Source: JBFMDH01 sp044868105 (GTDB lineage Bacteria; Acidobacteriota; Blastocatellia; UBA7656). Taken from it: 6,830 nucleotides of DNA. A program made the position numbers and the translations under genes. The stretch's first letter is position 1; each line of letters begins with the position of its first letter. Below the pieces are notes generated by a model that saw nothing but the letters and a program-made list of their open reading frames with translations, had not been told where the DNA came from and did no database searches. The stretch lies in the NCBI GenBank assembly GCA_044868105.1, contig JBIOWC010000080.1:1-6830 (forward strand). The letters are read 5' to 3'. Below are positions 1 to 6,084 of this stretch, in pieces.

Positions 1-62
1 CGCGACGCTCTGCGGGTGACGAAGTCTCTTTTACTGCCATCGTTCGGCTCTCCAATCAATAG
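1..62 (+). CDS. Possible C-terminal end of a gene truncated by the window edge (prepilin-like tail?)
   Basis: Reading from base 3, the plus strand stays open for 19 codons and stops at TAG (60-62). The peptide ends in SFTAIVRLSNQ, preceded by RRSAGDEV. It looks like a final beta-strand, and the '..T..VRLxN' ending resembles the C-termini of type IV prepilin-like proteins; this is a resemblance only, on very few residues. It would converge on the beta-propeller gene, with 17 nt between the stop codons. The rival reading is a minus-strand gene starting at ATG (40-38) with GGAG 9 nt upstream and the product beginning MAVKETSSPAERR, which would extend the minus-strand operon. The two readings overlap and cannot both be expected; the window is too short to decide. 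Confidence 0.35.
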   Translation, partial: RRSAGDEVSFTAIVRLSNQ

Positions 63-79
63 CTGAAAGGTTGGCTGGC

Positions 80-1321
80 TTATTCAAAATTCCATAAGGT
101 TAGGTTCGCGTCATCTTTGATGAGCACCTGTTTATTCGAGATGAGCGGATGCGACCAGGTTGGACTATCGGCGACGCTGTAACGCGCCAGCGGTTCAAAT
201 CCTTTGGGGCTTTTTGCAGCAACAATCAATTCGGCATCATCGGTGAGCAGGAATAAAAAATCTTTTGCCGCCACCACCACAGCATTATTGGCATTGCGCC
301 CTTCCGTAACCCAAACCACTTCGCCGGTCTGCGCCTTGAGGCAAAAGAATTGCCCTTTCTTCAAGGTTGACAGCCCGTATAAATAATCGCCATCAAGCAC
401 CGGCGAACTCATATACATCGCGACTTTCGCGTTGCGCCAAAGCTCGCTTGCCGTCCAACCGTCTGCGCTCCTGGCAATCTTAATGGCGCGTGTACCTTGT
501 CTGACGCCGGAAATAATTAAGCTCGTTTGATAGCGCACAGGCGTAATGATGTTTTCATTCCATTCGTCGGCGTGGGCAAACCGCCACAACAGTTTGCCGG
601 TGTCGGTGGCAAGGCCGACGACCGCTTTATCCGTCAGCGTCACGAACTGGCGGGTGCCTTCGAGGTCAACGAGGATTGGCGACGCATAACCGGGGCCGTC
701 GCCTTCCCACTTCCAGCGCTCTTTTCCGCTCGCCGCATCGAAAGCGACAATCCAACCTTTGCGGTCGTCGCCCACATGAACGATGACCTTGCCGCCCTCA
801 GCCACCGGCGACATCGCCGTTCCGCAAAAGAGCTTCGAGGTATCAACAAAGTGCGAATAATCTTTGCGCCAGCAAAGCGCCCCGGTCTTTGCATCAAAGC
901 ACGACAAGATGGCCGTCACCCCCAGCGTATAGAGCTTGCCTTCGTAAACCAGCGGCGTTGCATTTGGCCCCTTGCCCATGCGCACGGCATATTGGTTTTT
1001 GGCAAACGGCGCGGGGTAACGTTGACTCCAGATGATTTTTCCACTCTTCAGGTCTAAGGCGGTAACCATCTCTTGTTCATCGCGACGCGTGTGAACAAAA
1101 ATGCGCGACTCGGAAACCACCGGCGATGAATAGCCACTGCCCACCGGGGTTTTCCAAATCTGTTTAAGCGGCGCAGACCAATTTGTTGGCGCCGCAAAAT
1201 TGCTCACCGTGCCGTTGCGATTGGCGCCGCGCCATTGATTCCATTCCTGGGCGGCGGTCGGAAGAGCGTGCGCGAGCAGAAGCATCAAAAACAGCCCTAC
1301 GGTGATTTTACGATTCAGCAT
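80..1321 (-). CDS. Exported PQQ-like beta-propeller repeat protein
   Basis: 413 residues. Residues 1-25 are a signal peptide (MLNRK, then a leucine-rich core, then PTAAQ), so the protein should be periplasmic or outer-membrane associated. The mature part opens with WNQWRGANRNG (about 27-37), a common lead-in for bacterial quinoprotein-like propellers. It then carries repeated 'aldxxtGkxxW' blade strands near residues 88-98, 141-151, 193-203, 236-246 and 327-337, with weaker copies near 283-295 and 366-381, about seven blades in all. No dehydrogenase cofactor or catalytic motif is evident, so I read it as a structural or binding propeller (BamB-like fold) rather than a PQQ enzyme; the ligand is unknown. 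The ATG start has AAGGAG (1328-1333) 6 nt upstream. It lies 37 nt after the S41 peptidase gene on the same strand and is probably the third gene of that operon. Fold call sure, role unknown. Confidence 0.88.
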   Translation of the reverse strand: MLNRKITVGLFLMLLLAHALPTAAQEWNQWRGANRNGTVSNFAAPTNWSAPLKQIWKTPVGSGYSSPVVSESRIFVHTRRDEQEMVTALDLKSGKIIWSQRYPAPFAKNQYAVRMGKGPNATPLVYEGKLYTLGVTAILSCFDAKTGALCWRKDYSHFVDTSKLFCGTAMSPVAEGGKVIVHVGDDRKGWIVAFDAASGKERWKWEGDGPGYASPILVDLEGTRQFVTLTDKAVVGLATDTGKLLWRFAHADEWNENIITPVRYQTSLIISGVRQGTRAIKIARSADGWTASELWRNAKVAMYMSSPVLDGDYLYGLSTLKKGQFFCLKAQTGEVVWVTEGRNANNAVVVAAKDFLFLLTDDAELIVAAKSPKGFEPLARYSVADSPTWSHPLISNKQVLIKDDANLTLWNFE

Positions 1322-1327
1322 TTTTCT

Positions 1328-1333
1328 CTCCTT
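1328..1333 (-). promoter_or_regulatory. Ribosome binding site of the beta-propeller gene
   Basis: On the minus strand this reads AAGGAG, six bases before the ATG. It supports the chosen start and separate translation initiation despite the short 37-nt gap to the peptidase gene. Confidence 0.7.
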
Positions 1334-1358
1334 GCTCCTATCGCGTGTTGCTTATCGG

Positions 1359-2690
1359 TCAGGACGATTTAATTTTCGCGGCAACTGCGGGCGCGCTGCT
1401 TAAGCTCCATTGTGATTCCAGCTCGTTCACCCGGTTTTGCTTGTCGCGTTTGAAGCGGATGGTCGTATCGCCTTCGCCAAGCATAAACAGATCGGGCGAA
1501 ATAAAATGCAATTGTCCGCCCAATTCGGCAACCCGAAAATAGTAGAGTTTGCCATTTTTCAGGATGACGCTTCGCCCGCCCTGGTAGTCGCCCGCATATT
1601 GCCGCAAGGCTTTTTCCGACAGTTCTTTTTCCGGGCTGGTCTTTTCGAGATAGGTAATATAGTTGTCGAATTTTTTCTGTTGCCCGACATCGGTCGTCTT
1701 TTGCCGCAAGGTTTTTAAGGCTATGAGTCTGGCAATCCTCACGGCCTCTTCAGCCGGGCAAACAAGGTCAACCGGAACGCCCGTGCCTTCCCAATTCGTT
1801 CCGGTGACCACATGCGCGCCGTAACGGTTTGGAATAAAGGCGGTGAAAAGCGGGTTGAGCCGCGTGATTCGGCCGGGATTGGCGGCTCCGGCACTGGTTT
1901 CGCCAATCACCTTTGCCTGTTTCAAATATTTCAGGTGATAGGCTAATCCTTCAGCCGCTGAAACCGTCGCTTTGCTGGTCAGAATATATAAATCCATATC
2001 TGCAAGTTGTTTCTCTTTTGGTTGCGGCGAAATGAACTCCTGCTCTGTGGTATCGGTCAAGCGATTATAGGAAGTCCCGGATAGGGTCCGCTCTTTGAAA
2101 AAGAAACCGGCCAGATAAGCAACCATTAACCCGGAGCCACCCCCGTTATCGCGCAGGTCAATAATCAAGGCATCGGAGTTTTTGAAAAACAACATCGCAG
2201 CATCGGCTACGGAACCGGAATATTCGAGATAAGAATCGAAATAGTCCAATTTCAAATAACCGATGTTGCCGTTTAGAAATTGCACCTGTTTGAAGCCGAA
2301 ATTCATTTGCCGGTTGAAGATCGCAATCTGCCGGGCGCGTTCTTCGGGCGGCGGCGCGGGCGAATTCGCGGGGGTTGCGTTTGCCGTTTGTGGATGGTAA
2401 TTGAGCGCCAGGTGCCTGTCGCCATTCAAAGAGCGCAAATCATCGGTTACCGCCAGACTAAAATCTTCGGCCGAAGCGACGGCGTCATACTTTCCGGTTT
2501 TCAGATTTTGCTCAAGCAGGTGCTGCAACTTCAGACCGATTTCTTTATAGGCGTAGCGCTCGGCAAGCAAAACCGTTAAATCTTCAATCGTCTGTTTTTT
2601 CACCTCGGCGGTTAATGTCCGCTGTTGGCCGAAGCCGCCTGGTGCCGAGATGAAAAGATAGAAGATAAAAAGCCAAACTATTTTCCTCAT
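1359..2690 (-). CDS. Exported S41-family peptidase (IRBP/tricorn-like) with C-terminal beta domain
   Basis: 443 residues. Residues 1-22 are a signal peptide. Residues about 28-100 form a helical N-terminal domain like the one preceding many S41 peptidases (Peptidase_S41_N type), ending in LNGDRHLAL. The protease core spans about 130-330. It shows DLRDNGGGSG (178-187), the presumed nucleophile Ser244 in TSKATVSAAE (238-247), GETSAGAANPG (263-273) and NWEGTGVPVDL (299-309). The Lys general base of CtpA-type enzymes (TFGKG motif) is absent and the equivalent stretch reads TSAGAA, as in the IRBP-like branch. No PDZ domain is visible. Residues about 360-427 (LRQYAGDYQ, then GKLYYF, then RFKRDKQNRVNEL) resemble the small beta domain (DUF3471-like) found after serine hydrolase domains. 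It starts 10 nt after the lumazine-binding-like gene, with AGAGGGAAGG filling the gap. It probably acts in the periplasm or outside the cell; substrate unknown. Confidence 0.9.
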   Translation of the reverse strand: MRKIVWLFIFYLFISAPGGFGQQRTLTAEVKKQTIEDLTVLLAERYAYKEIGLKLQHLLEQNLKTGKYDAVASAEDFSLAVTDDLRSLNGDRHLALNYHPQTANATPANSPAPPPEERARQIAIFNRQMNFGFKQVQFLNGNIGYLKLDYFDSYLEYSGSVADAAMLFFKNSDALIIDLRDNGGGSGLMVAYLAGFFFKERTLSGTSYNRLTDTTEQEFISPQPKEKQLADMDLYILTSKATVSAAEGLAYHLKYLKQAKVIGETSAGAANPGRITRLNPLFTAFIPNRYGAHVVTGTNWEGTGVPVDLVCPAEEAVRIARLIALKTLRQKTTDVGQQKKFDNYITYLEKTSPEKELSEKALRQYAGDYQGGRSVILKNGKLYYFRVAELGGQLHFISPDLFMLGEGDTTIRFKRDKQNRVNELESQWSLSSAPAVAAKIKSS

Positions 2691-2700
2691 CCTTCCCTCT
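2691..2700 (-). promoter_or_regulatory. Ribosome binding site in the 10-nt intergenic gap
   Basis: The whole gap between the stop of the lumazine-binding-like gene and the peptidase ATG reads AGAGGGAAGG on the minus strand, a purine-rich Shine-Dalgarno. The tight spacing is good evidence that the two genes are cotranscribed. Confidence 0.65.
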
Positions 2701-3189
2701 TCAGGATTTTATTTCCGGCTTCAATTCCCACAGCACATTGATAATCACCCAGCGCCCGTTGAATTTCGCCATATGCATGTAATCAATCCAATCGGACATC
2801 ACCGCTTTGACGCTTGCCGTATTGCCGAAAACATCGAGGATATAGACCTCTTTTATCTGTTTTTCTTTCGGCGTATTTTTGCCGCCCCCGCCGCGCACCC
2901 CCAACACCAGTCCCAGGGCGCTCATCTGGTCAAGGCGGCTGCGGCCGCTTTTGGGGTCGGTACGCACAATGCGTTTAGCCAAATCCGGGTGCAAGGCTCT
3001 TTCCATGCGTTCGCTGTTGCCTTCATACCAGCCTTCGACGTAATCGAGCGCCGTCTGTTTGATGGCCGCAAGGTCGGCCTCGCTGGCGTTGACCTTCGGC
3101 GCTTCGGATTTCGCCGGGTTCTGCGCTACGGCCGACGCCGTCAGTAAAAATAAACCGACCATTAAATAAACCACCGCTGTTGTTCTCAT
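2701..3189 (-). CDS. Exported NTF2-fold, lumazine-binding-like protein
   Basis: 162 residues. Residues 1-23 form a signal peptide ending in the signal peptidase I site AVA-Q. After a short linker, residues about 38-157 match the pattern of the 'putative lumazine-binding' family (Lumazine_bd_2, NTF2-like superfamily). This starts with the helix DLAAIKQTALDYVEGWYEGN, followed by MERALHPDLAKR (62-73), the LDQMSALGL segment, and beta-strands VYILDVFGNTASVKAVMSDW and WVIINVLWELKP. These proteins are alpha+beta cones with a ligand pocket; most have no known enzyme activity, and the name does not show that it binds lumazine. A glycine run (VRGGGGKN, about 98-105) sits in a loop. It is the first gene of the minus-strand trio and has a strong Shine-Dalgarno (AGGGAG, 5 nt before ATG). 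It may be a small-molecule-binding partner of the peptidase and propeller, which is inference from gene order. Confidence 0.82.
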   Translation of the reverse strand: MRTTAVVYLMVGLFLLTASAVAQNPAKSEAPKVNASEADLAAIKQTALDYVEGWYEGNSERMERALHPDLAKRIVRTDPKSGRSRLDQMSALGLVLGVRGGGGKNTPKEKQIKEVYILDVFGNTASVKAVMSDWIDYMHMAKFNGRWVIINVLWELKPEIKS

Positions 3190-3194
3190 ACTCG

Positions 3195-3200
3195 CTCCCT
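3195..3200 (-). promoter_or_regulatory. Ribosome binding site of the lumazine-binding-like gene
   Basis: The minus strand reads AGGGAG, five bases before the ATG at 3189. It fixes the start of the first gene in the three-gene exported cluster. Confidence 0.65.
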
Positions 3201-3213
3201 GATGAAATTCAAA

Positions 3214-3238
3214 ATTCTAAGACGCTAAAGCTCTAGCG
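3214..3238 (-). promoter_or_regulatory. Candidate promoter/operator of the three-gene exported cluster
   Basis: The minus strand has TAGAAT (3214-3219), a 5/6 match to a -10 box, about 25 bases before the start codon. Just upstream lies the near-perfect palindrome CGCTAAAGCTCTAGCG (3223-3238, written on the plus strand), with CGCTA/TAGCG arms around AGCT and one mismatched pair. This would fall between the -35 and -10 boxes, a usual place for a repressor operator. The -35 itself is poor (about 3/6), so the promoter is tentative; the palindrome is plain to see. Confidence 0.3.
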
Positions 3239-3337
3239 GCAGGATACGCCAAAGGTTTTTCCGATGGCATTCAAATTGGGCGAACGGGAAAACCCGGCGG
3301 GCGAGTAGACTTCTCTATCGGGTGAATGGTCGCTCAC

Positions 3338-4120
3338 TTAAAAAGCGTTTTCCAAAAAGCGTTGTAGTTTGTCGCGATAGCTGCGGCTTGACGTCAGCTC
3401 CTGACCATTTGCCAGCTTGATGACATACTCGCCGTGAAAGAGCGGTTCGAGTTCTTTAATGCGCGCCGTGTTGACGATGGTCGAGCGATGAATGCGCAGA
3501 AAGTGTTCAGGGTTCAATTTGTTCTCTAAACGATTCATGGTTGCTTGAACCAGATGGGCTTGTTTGCCGACATGCAGGCGAACGTAATTATCGGCGGCTT
3601 CTATCCAATCAATCTCTTCGGTGTTAATGAAAAAAATCTTGCCGCCGGATTTGACGACAATGCGCTCAAGGTAAGCCGACGGGGCTGACGGTTGCCGCTG
3701 GGAATCGTGAATGAGCGCCAGCAATTTTTGACTTGCGTCGTCGAGGTTCACCTGTTGCACCTGTCGCTTTGCCCGTTGCAAGGCATCTTGAAAGCGTGCG
3801 CTATTGAAGGGTTTTAAAATGTAATCGAGCGCGTGAATCTCAAAAGCCCGCAAGGCAAATTCATCATAAGCGGTCACAAAAATCACCGTCGGCATGTGCT
3901 CAACGCCGACGCGGTCAATGACCCCAAAACCATCCAGCTCAGGCATCTGTAAATCGAGAAAGACCAGGTCCGGTTTCTGCTTTTGAATGGCGATTACGGC
4001 GTCGCATCCGTTGGCGCATTCGCCAATGATTTCCATCTCGCGTTCGCGCTCAAGTTCGCGGCGAATCCCTTTGCGGGCGATGGGTTCATCATCAATGATG
4101 AGGACGCGAATCTTTTTCAT
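3338..4120 (-). CDS. LytTR-family response regulator
   Basis: 260 residues, the usual length for the LytR/AlgR/YehT type. The receiver domain (about 3-120) has acidic residues D10 and D11 in IIDDEP, phosphoacceptor D56 in FLDLQMP, T83 in VTAYDE and K103 in LKPF, so all key positions are intact. After a linker with QRQPSAPSA comes a LytTR DNA-binding domain (about 152-257) with the typical IDWIEAADNYVRLH, FLRIHRSTIVN and LANGQELTSSRSY segments. It is a cytoplasmic transcription factor that should bind pairs of short direct repeats when phosphorylated by the adjacent kinase. The ATG overlaps the kinase stop by 4 nt (ATGA), and a GGAG (4129-4132) lies 8 nt upstream inside the kinase gene. No terminator was found between it and the next minus-strand gene 148 nt downstream, so read-through is possible. 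Confidence 0.95.
   Translation of the reverse strand: MKKIRVLIIDDEPIARKGIRRELEREREMEIIGECANGCDAVIAIQKQKPDLVFLDLQMPELDGFGVIDRVGVEHMPTVIFVTAYDEFALRAFEIHALDYILKPFNSARFQDALQRAKRQVQQVNLDDASQKLLALIHDSQRQPSAPSAYLERIVVKSGGKIFFINTEEIDWIEAADNYVRLHVGKQAHLVQATMNRLENKLNPEHFLRIHRSTIVNTARIKELEPLFHGEYVIKLANGQELTSSRSYRDKLQRFLENAF
4117..4120 (-). other. ATGA stop-start overlap of kinase and regulator genes
   Basis: On the minus strand the bases ATGA hold both the regulator ATG (4120-4118) and the kinase TGA stop (4119-4117). This implies translational coupling and a fixed ratio of the two partners. Confidence 0.9.
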
Positions 4121-5235
4121 CGCTGGTTCTCCACCTGTAGGGGTTCGGTGTGAAACGGGATGGTGATGTTAACCTGTACGCCGCCTTCGTCAAGCGGGGC
4201 AATTTCAAATTGATGACGCTCGCCATAAAGTTGCGCCAGCCGCGCGCGGGTGTTTGAGATGCCCACTCCCGGATTGGCGGTTTCGCTCCATTGCGGCGCA
4301 AACCCTTTGCCATTGTCGCGTACTTCGAGGCGCAGGTTGCCGTTGATTTGTTCAGCGCGAATGGTAATTCGTCCCGGTCGGGCGCGCGGCGCCAGGCCGT
4401 GGCGAATCGCGTTTTCAACCAGCGGTTGTAAAATCAAATCGGGCACACGGGCGTCGAGGGTTTTCGGGTCAATCGTCATCTCCACGCTCAAGCGGTCCTG
4501 AAAGCGTGTCTGTTCAATCTCCAGATAACTTTTCAAAAAATCGAGTTCCTGTTTGAGCGCAACTTCATGGGCTTTATTTTTATCGAGGGTAAGGCGCAGT
4601 AAATCGCTGAGACGAACGAGAATCTCGCGGGCGGCTTTCGGCTCTTCTTCCATTAAAATAGAGATGGTGTTGAGGGTGTTGAAGAGAAAATGCGGATGCA
4701 GTTGTTTTCTGAGCGCATCGAGTTGGGCTTGCGAAAGTTGAGTTTCAAGCTGTGCCGCTTTGAGTTCGCGTTTTTTATATTCGCGATAGTAATTCAACCC
4801 GTAATAGATACCGACGATGGCCGCGTAGATCAGCACACTGGCATGAAATTCGATAATCAGCAGATTGCGAAAGGACGTCAAAAGCGGCGGCGCGCCTTCG
4901 CCGCTGAAAAACAGATAACGCAAAGTTGAATACATCAACAAAACAAAGGCGGCAAAGGCAATGGCGGCAAGCGCATGAATCAATAAACTGCGGCGCCAGG
5001 TCTGTTTGTTAAATTGCAGCCGACTGGCAAGCAGTAAAATCAGCGGCGTCACCAGGGCCCAGGAATAAGCGCAGGTCAACCAGATACCGAGCGCCCGCAG
5101 CCAACTGGGATTTCTATTGAAATAGGTTTCGCTGATGTAGACCTGACTGGCGAAGAAAAAGCCATAAAGCGTCCACGCTAAAAAAATGACCGCGATTTTA
5201 ATCCACATCTCTTTTTTGTGGCTCAGCAAGTTCAT
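4117..5235 (-). CDS. LytS/YehU-type membrane sensor histidine kinase
   Basis: 372 residues from the chosen ATG. Four hydrophobic segments lie near residues 11-31, 47-69, 83-105 and 125-147, followed by a basic, coiled-coil-like stretch (YREYKKRELKAAQLETQLSQ). The His_kinase domain contains LHPHFLFNTLN with the phosphoacceptor His182. The HATPase domain has the N-box QPLVENAIRHG (about 270-280), DNGKGF (307-312) and GVGISNTRARL (323-333). There is no recognisable periplasmic sensor domain, so sensing probably involves the membrane segments. The frame stays open further upstream to a TTG at 5358, but those 41 residues (MRPIRRFIL to SDDS) look like translated non-coding DNA. The ATG at 5235 puts a short cytoplasmic tail before the first membrane segment. 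It lacks a strong Shine-Dalgarno; ATG 5208 is the alternative. It works with the overlapping response regulator; the stimulus is unknown. Confidence 0.93.
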   Translation of the reverse strand: MNLLSHKKEMWIKIAVIFLAWTLYGFFFASQVYISETYFNRNPSWLRALGIWLTCAYSWALVTPLILLLASRLQFNKQTWRRSLLIHALAAIAFAAFVLLMYSTLRYLFFSGEGAPPLLTSFRNLLIIEFHASVLIYAAIVGIYYGLNYYREYKKRELKAAQLETQLSQAQLDALRKQLHPHFLFNTLNTISILMEEEPKAAREILVRLSDLLRLTLDKNKAHEVALKQELDFLKSYLEIEQTRFQDRLSVEMTIDPKTLDARVPDLILQPLVENAIRHGLAPRARPGRITIRAEQINGNLRLEVRDNGKGFAPQWSETANPGVGISNTRARLAQLYGERHQFEIAPLDEGGVQVNITIPFHTEPLQVENQR

Positions 5236-5473
5236 CGAGTCATCACTCAACCATAGGCGACAAATAAAATGCAATGAATTTTTTATGAGGTCAGATTTCG
5301 CTGCAACAGTAAACGCCCGCAAATGAATGCATAAAATGAATCTACGAATCGGGCGCAAAGGACGAATAATTAAATCCGTGCCGAGCCGTCTGAAGCCGTT
5401 TCATCCGAAGATTAACCTGGCCGGTTGTCAGGCGAACCCTATTTTAAGCACAAGCCGGTTCGCAGGCCGACAA

Positions 5474-5497
5474 ATGGCGCGCCATCCGTTGGCGCGC
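5474..5497. promoter_or_regulatory. Palindrome and 8-bp hairpin, candidate operator
   Basis: ATGGCGCGCCAT (5474-5485) is a perfect 12-bp palindrome. Its right half also pairs with a downstream copy: GCGCGCCA (5477-5484), loop TCCGT, TGGCGCGC (5490-5497), giving an 8-bp perfect stem. It ends five bases before the -35 box of the plus-strand promoter. The position suits an activator or repressor site. As a terminator it is weak, because neither strand has a real T-run after the stem. Confidence 0.4.
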
Positions 5498-5501
5498 ATC
5501 T

Positions 5502-5530
5502 TTGCCAAGTGGACTCGCACGTGAAATAAT
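5502..5530 (+). promoter_or_regulatory. Sigma70-type promoter of the exported protein/ywbE operon
   Basis: TTGCCA (5502-5507, 5/6 to the -35 consensus) and AATAAT (5525-5530, 5/6 to the -10 consensus) are separated by exactly 17 bases. Transcription would begin near 5537, leaving a leader of roughly 55 bases before the TTG start. The spacer contains the palindrome CACGTG (5518-5523). Confidence 0.5.
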
Positions 5531-5580
5531 TTTTGCGAATGAATGACCGGGCATAAGCCGTATAGGTTTATTGAAGGAAT

Positions 5581-5584
5581 GGAG
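5581..5584 (+). promoter_or_regulatory. Ribosome binding site that decides a TTG start
   Basis: GGAG lies eight bases before TTG (5593-5595). There is no ATG in this frame until codon 26, which would remove the signal peptide, so the pairing of this site with TTG is the best reading. Confidence 0.65.
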
Positions 5585-5592
5585 AAAAAATT

Positions 5593-6084
5593 TTGCACTA
5601 TAAATCAACAGGGGTTTTTCTATGGGTTGCCATCTTGTTCAGCGGCCCCCTGGTTTTCGGACAAGATATGAATCAACCCAGAGTGAAACGGGAGCGCACA
5701 TTAGAGGATTACCAACCTGCTACGTTGAAAGAAATCTCAAGGCTGCACACCGATTCAACGCTGCTCCCTTTGCGCGTACAAGCCACCTATACAGGATTGA
5801 CAAGACCGCTCTCACAATCCGCAAAAGATTTTTTACGCAACTGGGCGAATCGTTATGCGGGCAGTGTTGAGCATTACACGGCGCATTACAAAATTGAAAT
5901 GCAGTTCATTGAAAATGGCGTCAAGTACTGGTTGGCGGTAAGCGCGAAAGCGCCTGAGCTATTTCAAACGCAGATGCAGAAAGGTCAATCGGTAGATTTA
6001 TACTTAATTCGCATCAGTGAAGCCAAATCTGACCATCCATCCTCCTGGCTATTACTGCTTGAAAAATTCAGCAAATCAGAATAA
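5593..6084 (+). CDS. Unrecognised exported protein, TTG start
   Basis: 163 residues; I do not recognise the family. Residues 1-24 look like a signal peptide (HYKST, then VFLWVAILFSGPLVFG, then Q), so the product should be exported. The mature part is polar and fairly basic at first (NQPRVKRERTLEDYQ), then has alternating strand-like and helical stretches: LLPLRVQATYTGL (57-69), a helix around SAKDFLRNWANRYAG (76-90), and strands HYKIEMQFIENGVKYWLAVSAK (98-119) and SVDLYLIRISE (133-143). It ends in a short hydrophobic strand SSWLLLLEKF. The strand pattern could suit a small beta-barrel such as an OB-like fold, but that is a guess. No cysteine is present, so it is neither a lipoprotein nor disulfide-bonded. 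It starts at TTG with GGAG 8 nt upstream. The ywbE-like gene follows 10 nt later. Coding is well supported by signal peptide, ribosome binding site, promoter and gene spacing. Confidence 0.72.
   Translation: MHYKSTGVFLWVAILFSGPLVFGQDMNQPRVKRERTLEDYQPATLKEISRLHTDSTLLPLRVQATYTGLTRPLSQSAKDFLRNWANRYAGSVEHYTAHYKIEMQFIENGVKYWLAVSAKAPELFQTQMQKGQSVDLYLIRISEAKSDHPSSWLLLLEKFSKSE

Larger units (their letters stand above)
5236..5592. other. Divergent intergenic region between the kinase and the TTG-start gene
   Basis: 357 bases with no convincing gene. It holds a plus-strand promoter (5502-5530), an 8-bp GC-rich hairpin just upstream of it (5477-5497), an 18-bp imperfect direct repeat (5420-5437 and 5454-5471, 14 of 18 identical, 34 bp apart), and four copies of AATGAAT (5273, 5322, 5335, 5538). 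I could not find a good promoter for the kinase on the minus strand. A small plus-strand frame at 5327-5524 lacks a Shine-Dalgarno and looks like random translation. Confidence 0.75.

Noticed and set aside
527..1057. A 176-codon plus-strand frame opposite the beta-propeller gene
   Set aside because: It is the antisense shadow of a clearly coding frame with a signal peptide and repeats. Its product shows no recognisable domain.
3248..3296. Small hairpins (GCCA...TGGC at 3248-3268; CGGGAAAACCCG at 3285-3296) as terminators of the kinase-regulator operon
   Set aside because: Stems are 4 bp or interrupted and no T-run follows on the minus strand.
4092..4418. A 108-codon minus-strand frame across the kinase-regulator junction
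   Set aside because: It overlaps two well-conserved domains in another frame. The Arg/Pro/Thr-rich product is typical of an out-of-frame shadow.
5327..5524. A 65-codon plus-strand frame in the divergent intergenic region
   Set aside because: No Shine-Dalgarno, a basic low-information product, and it runs through the hairpin and the -35 box of the promoter. Most likely chance.
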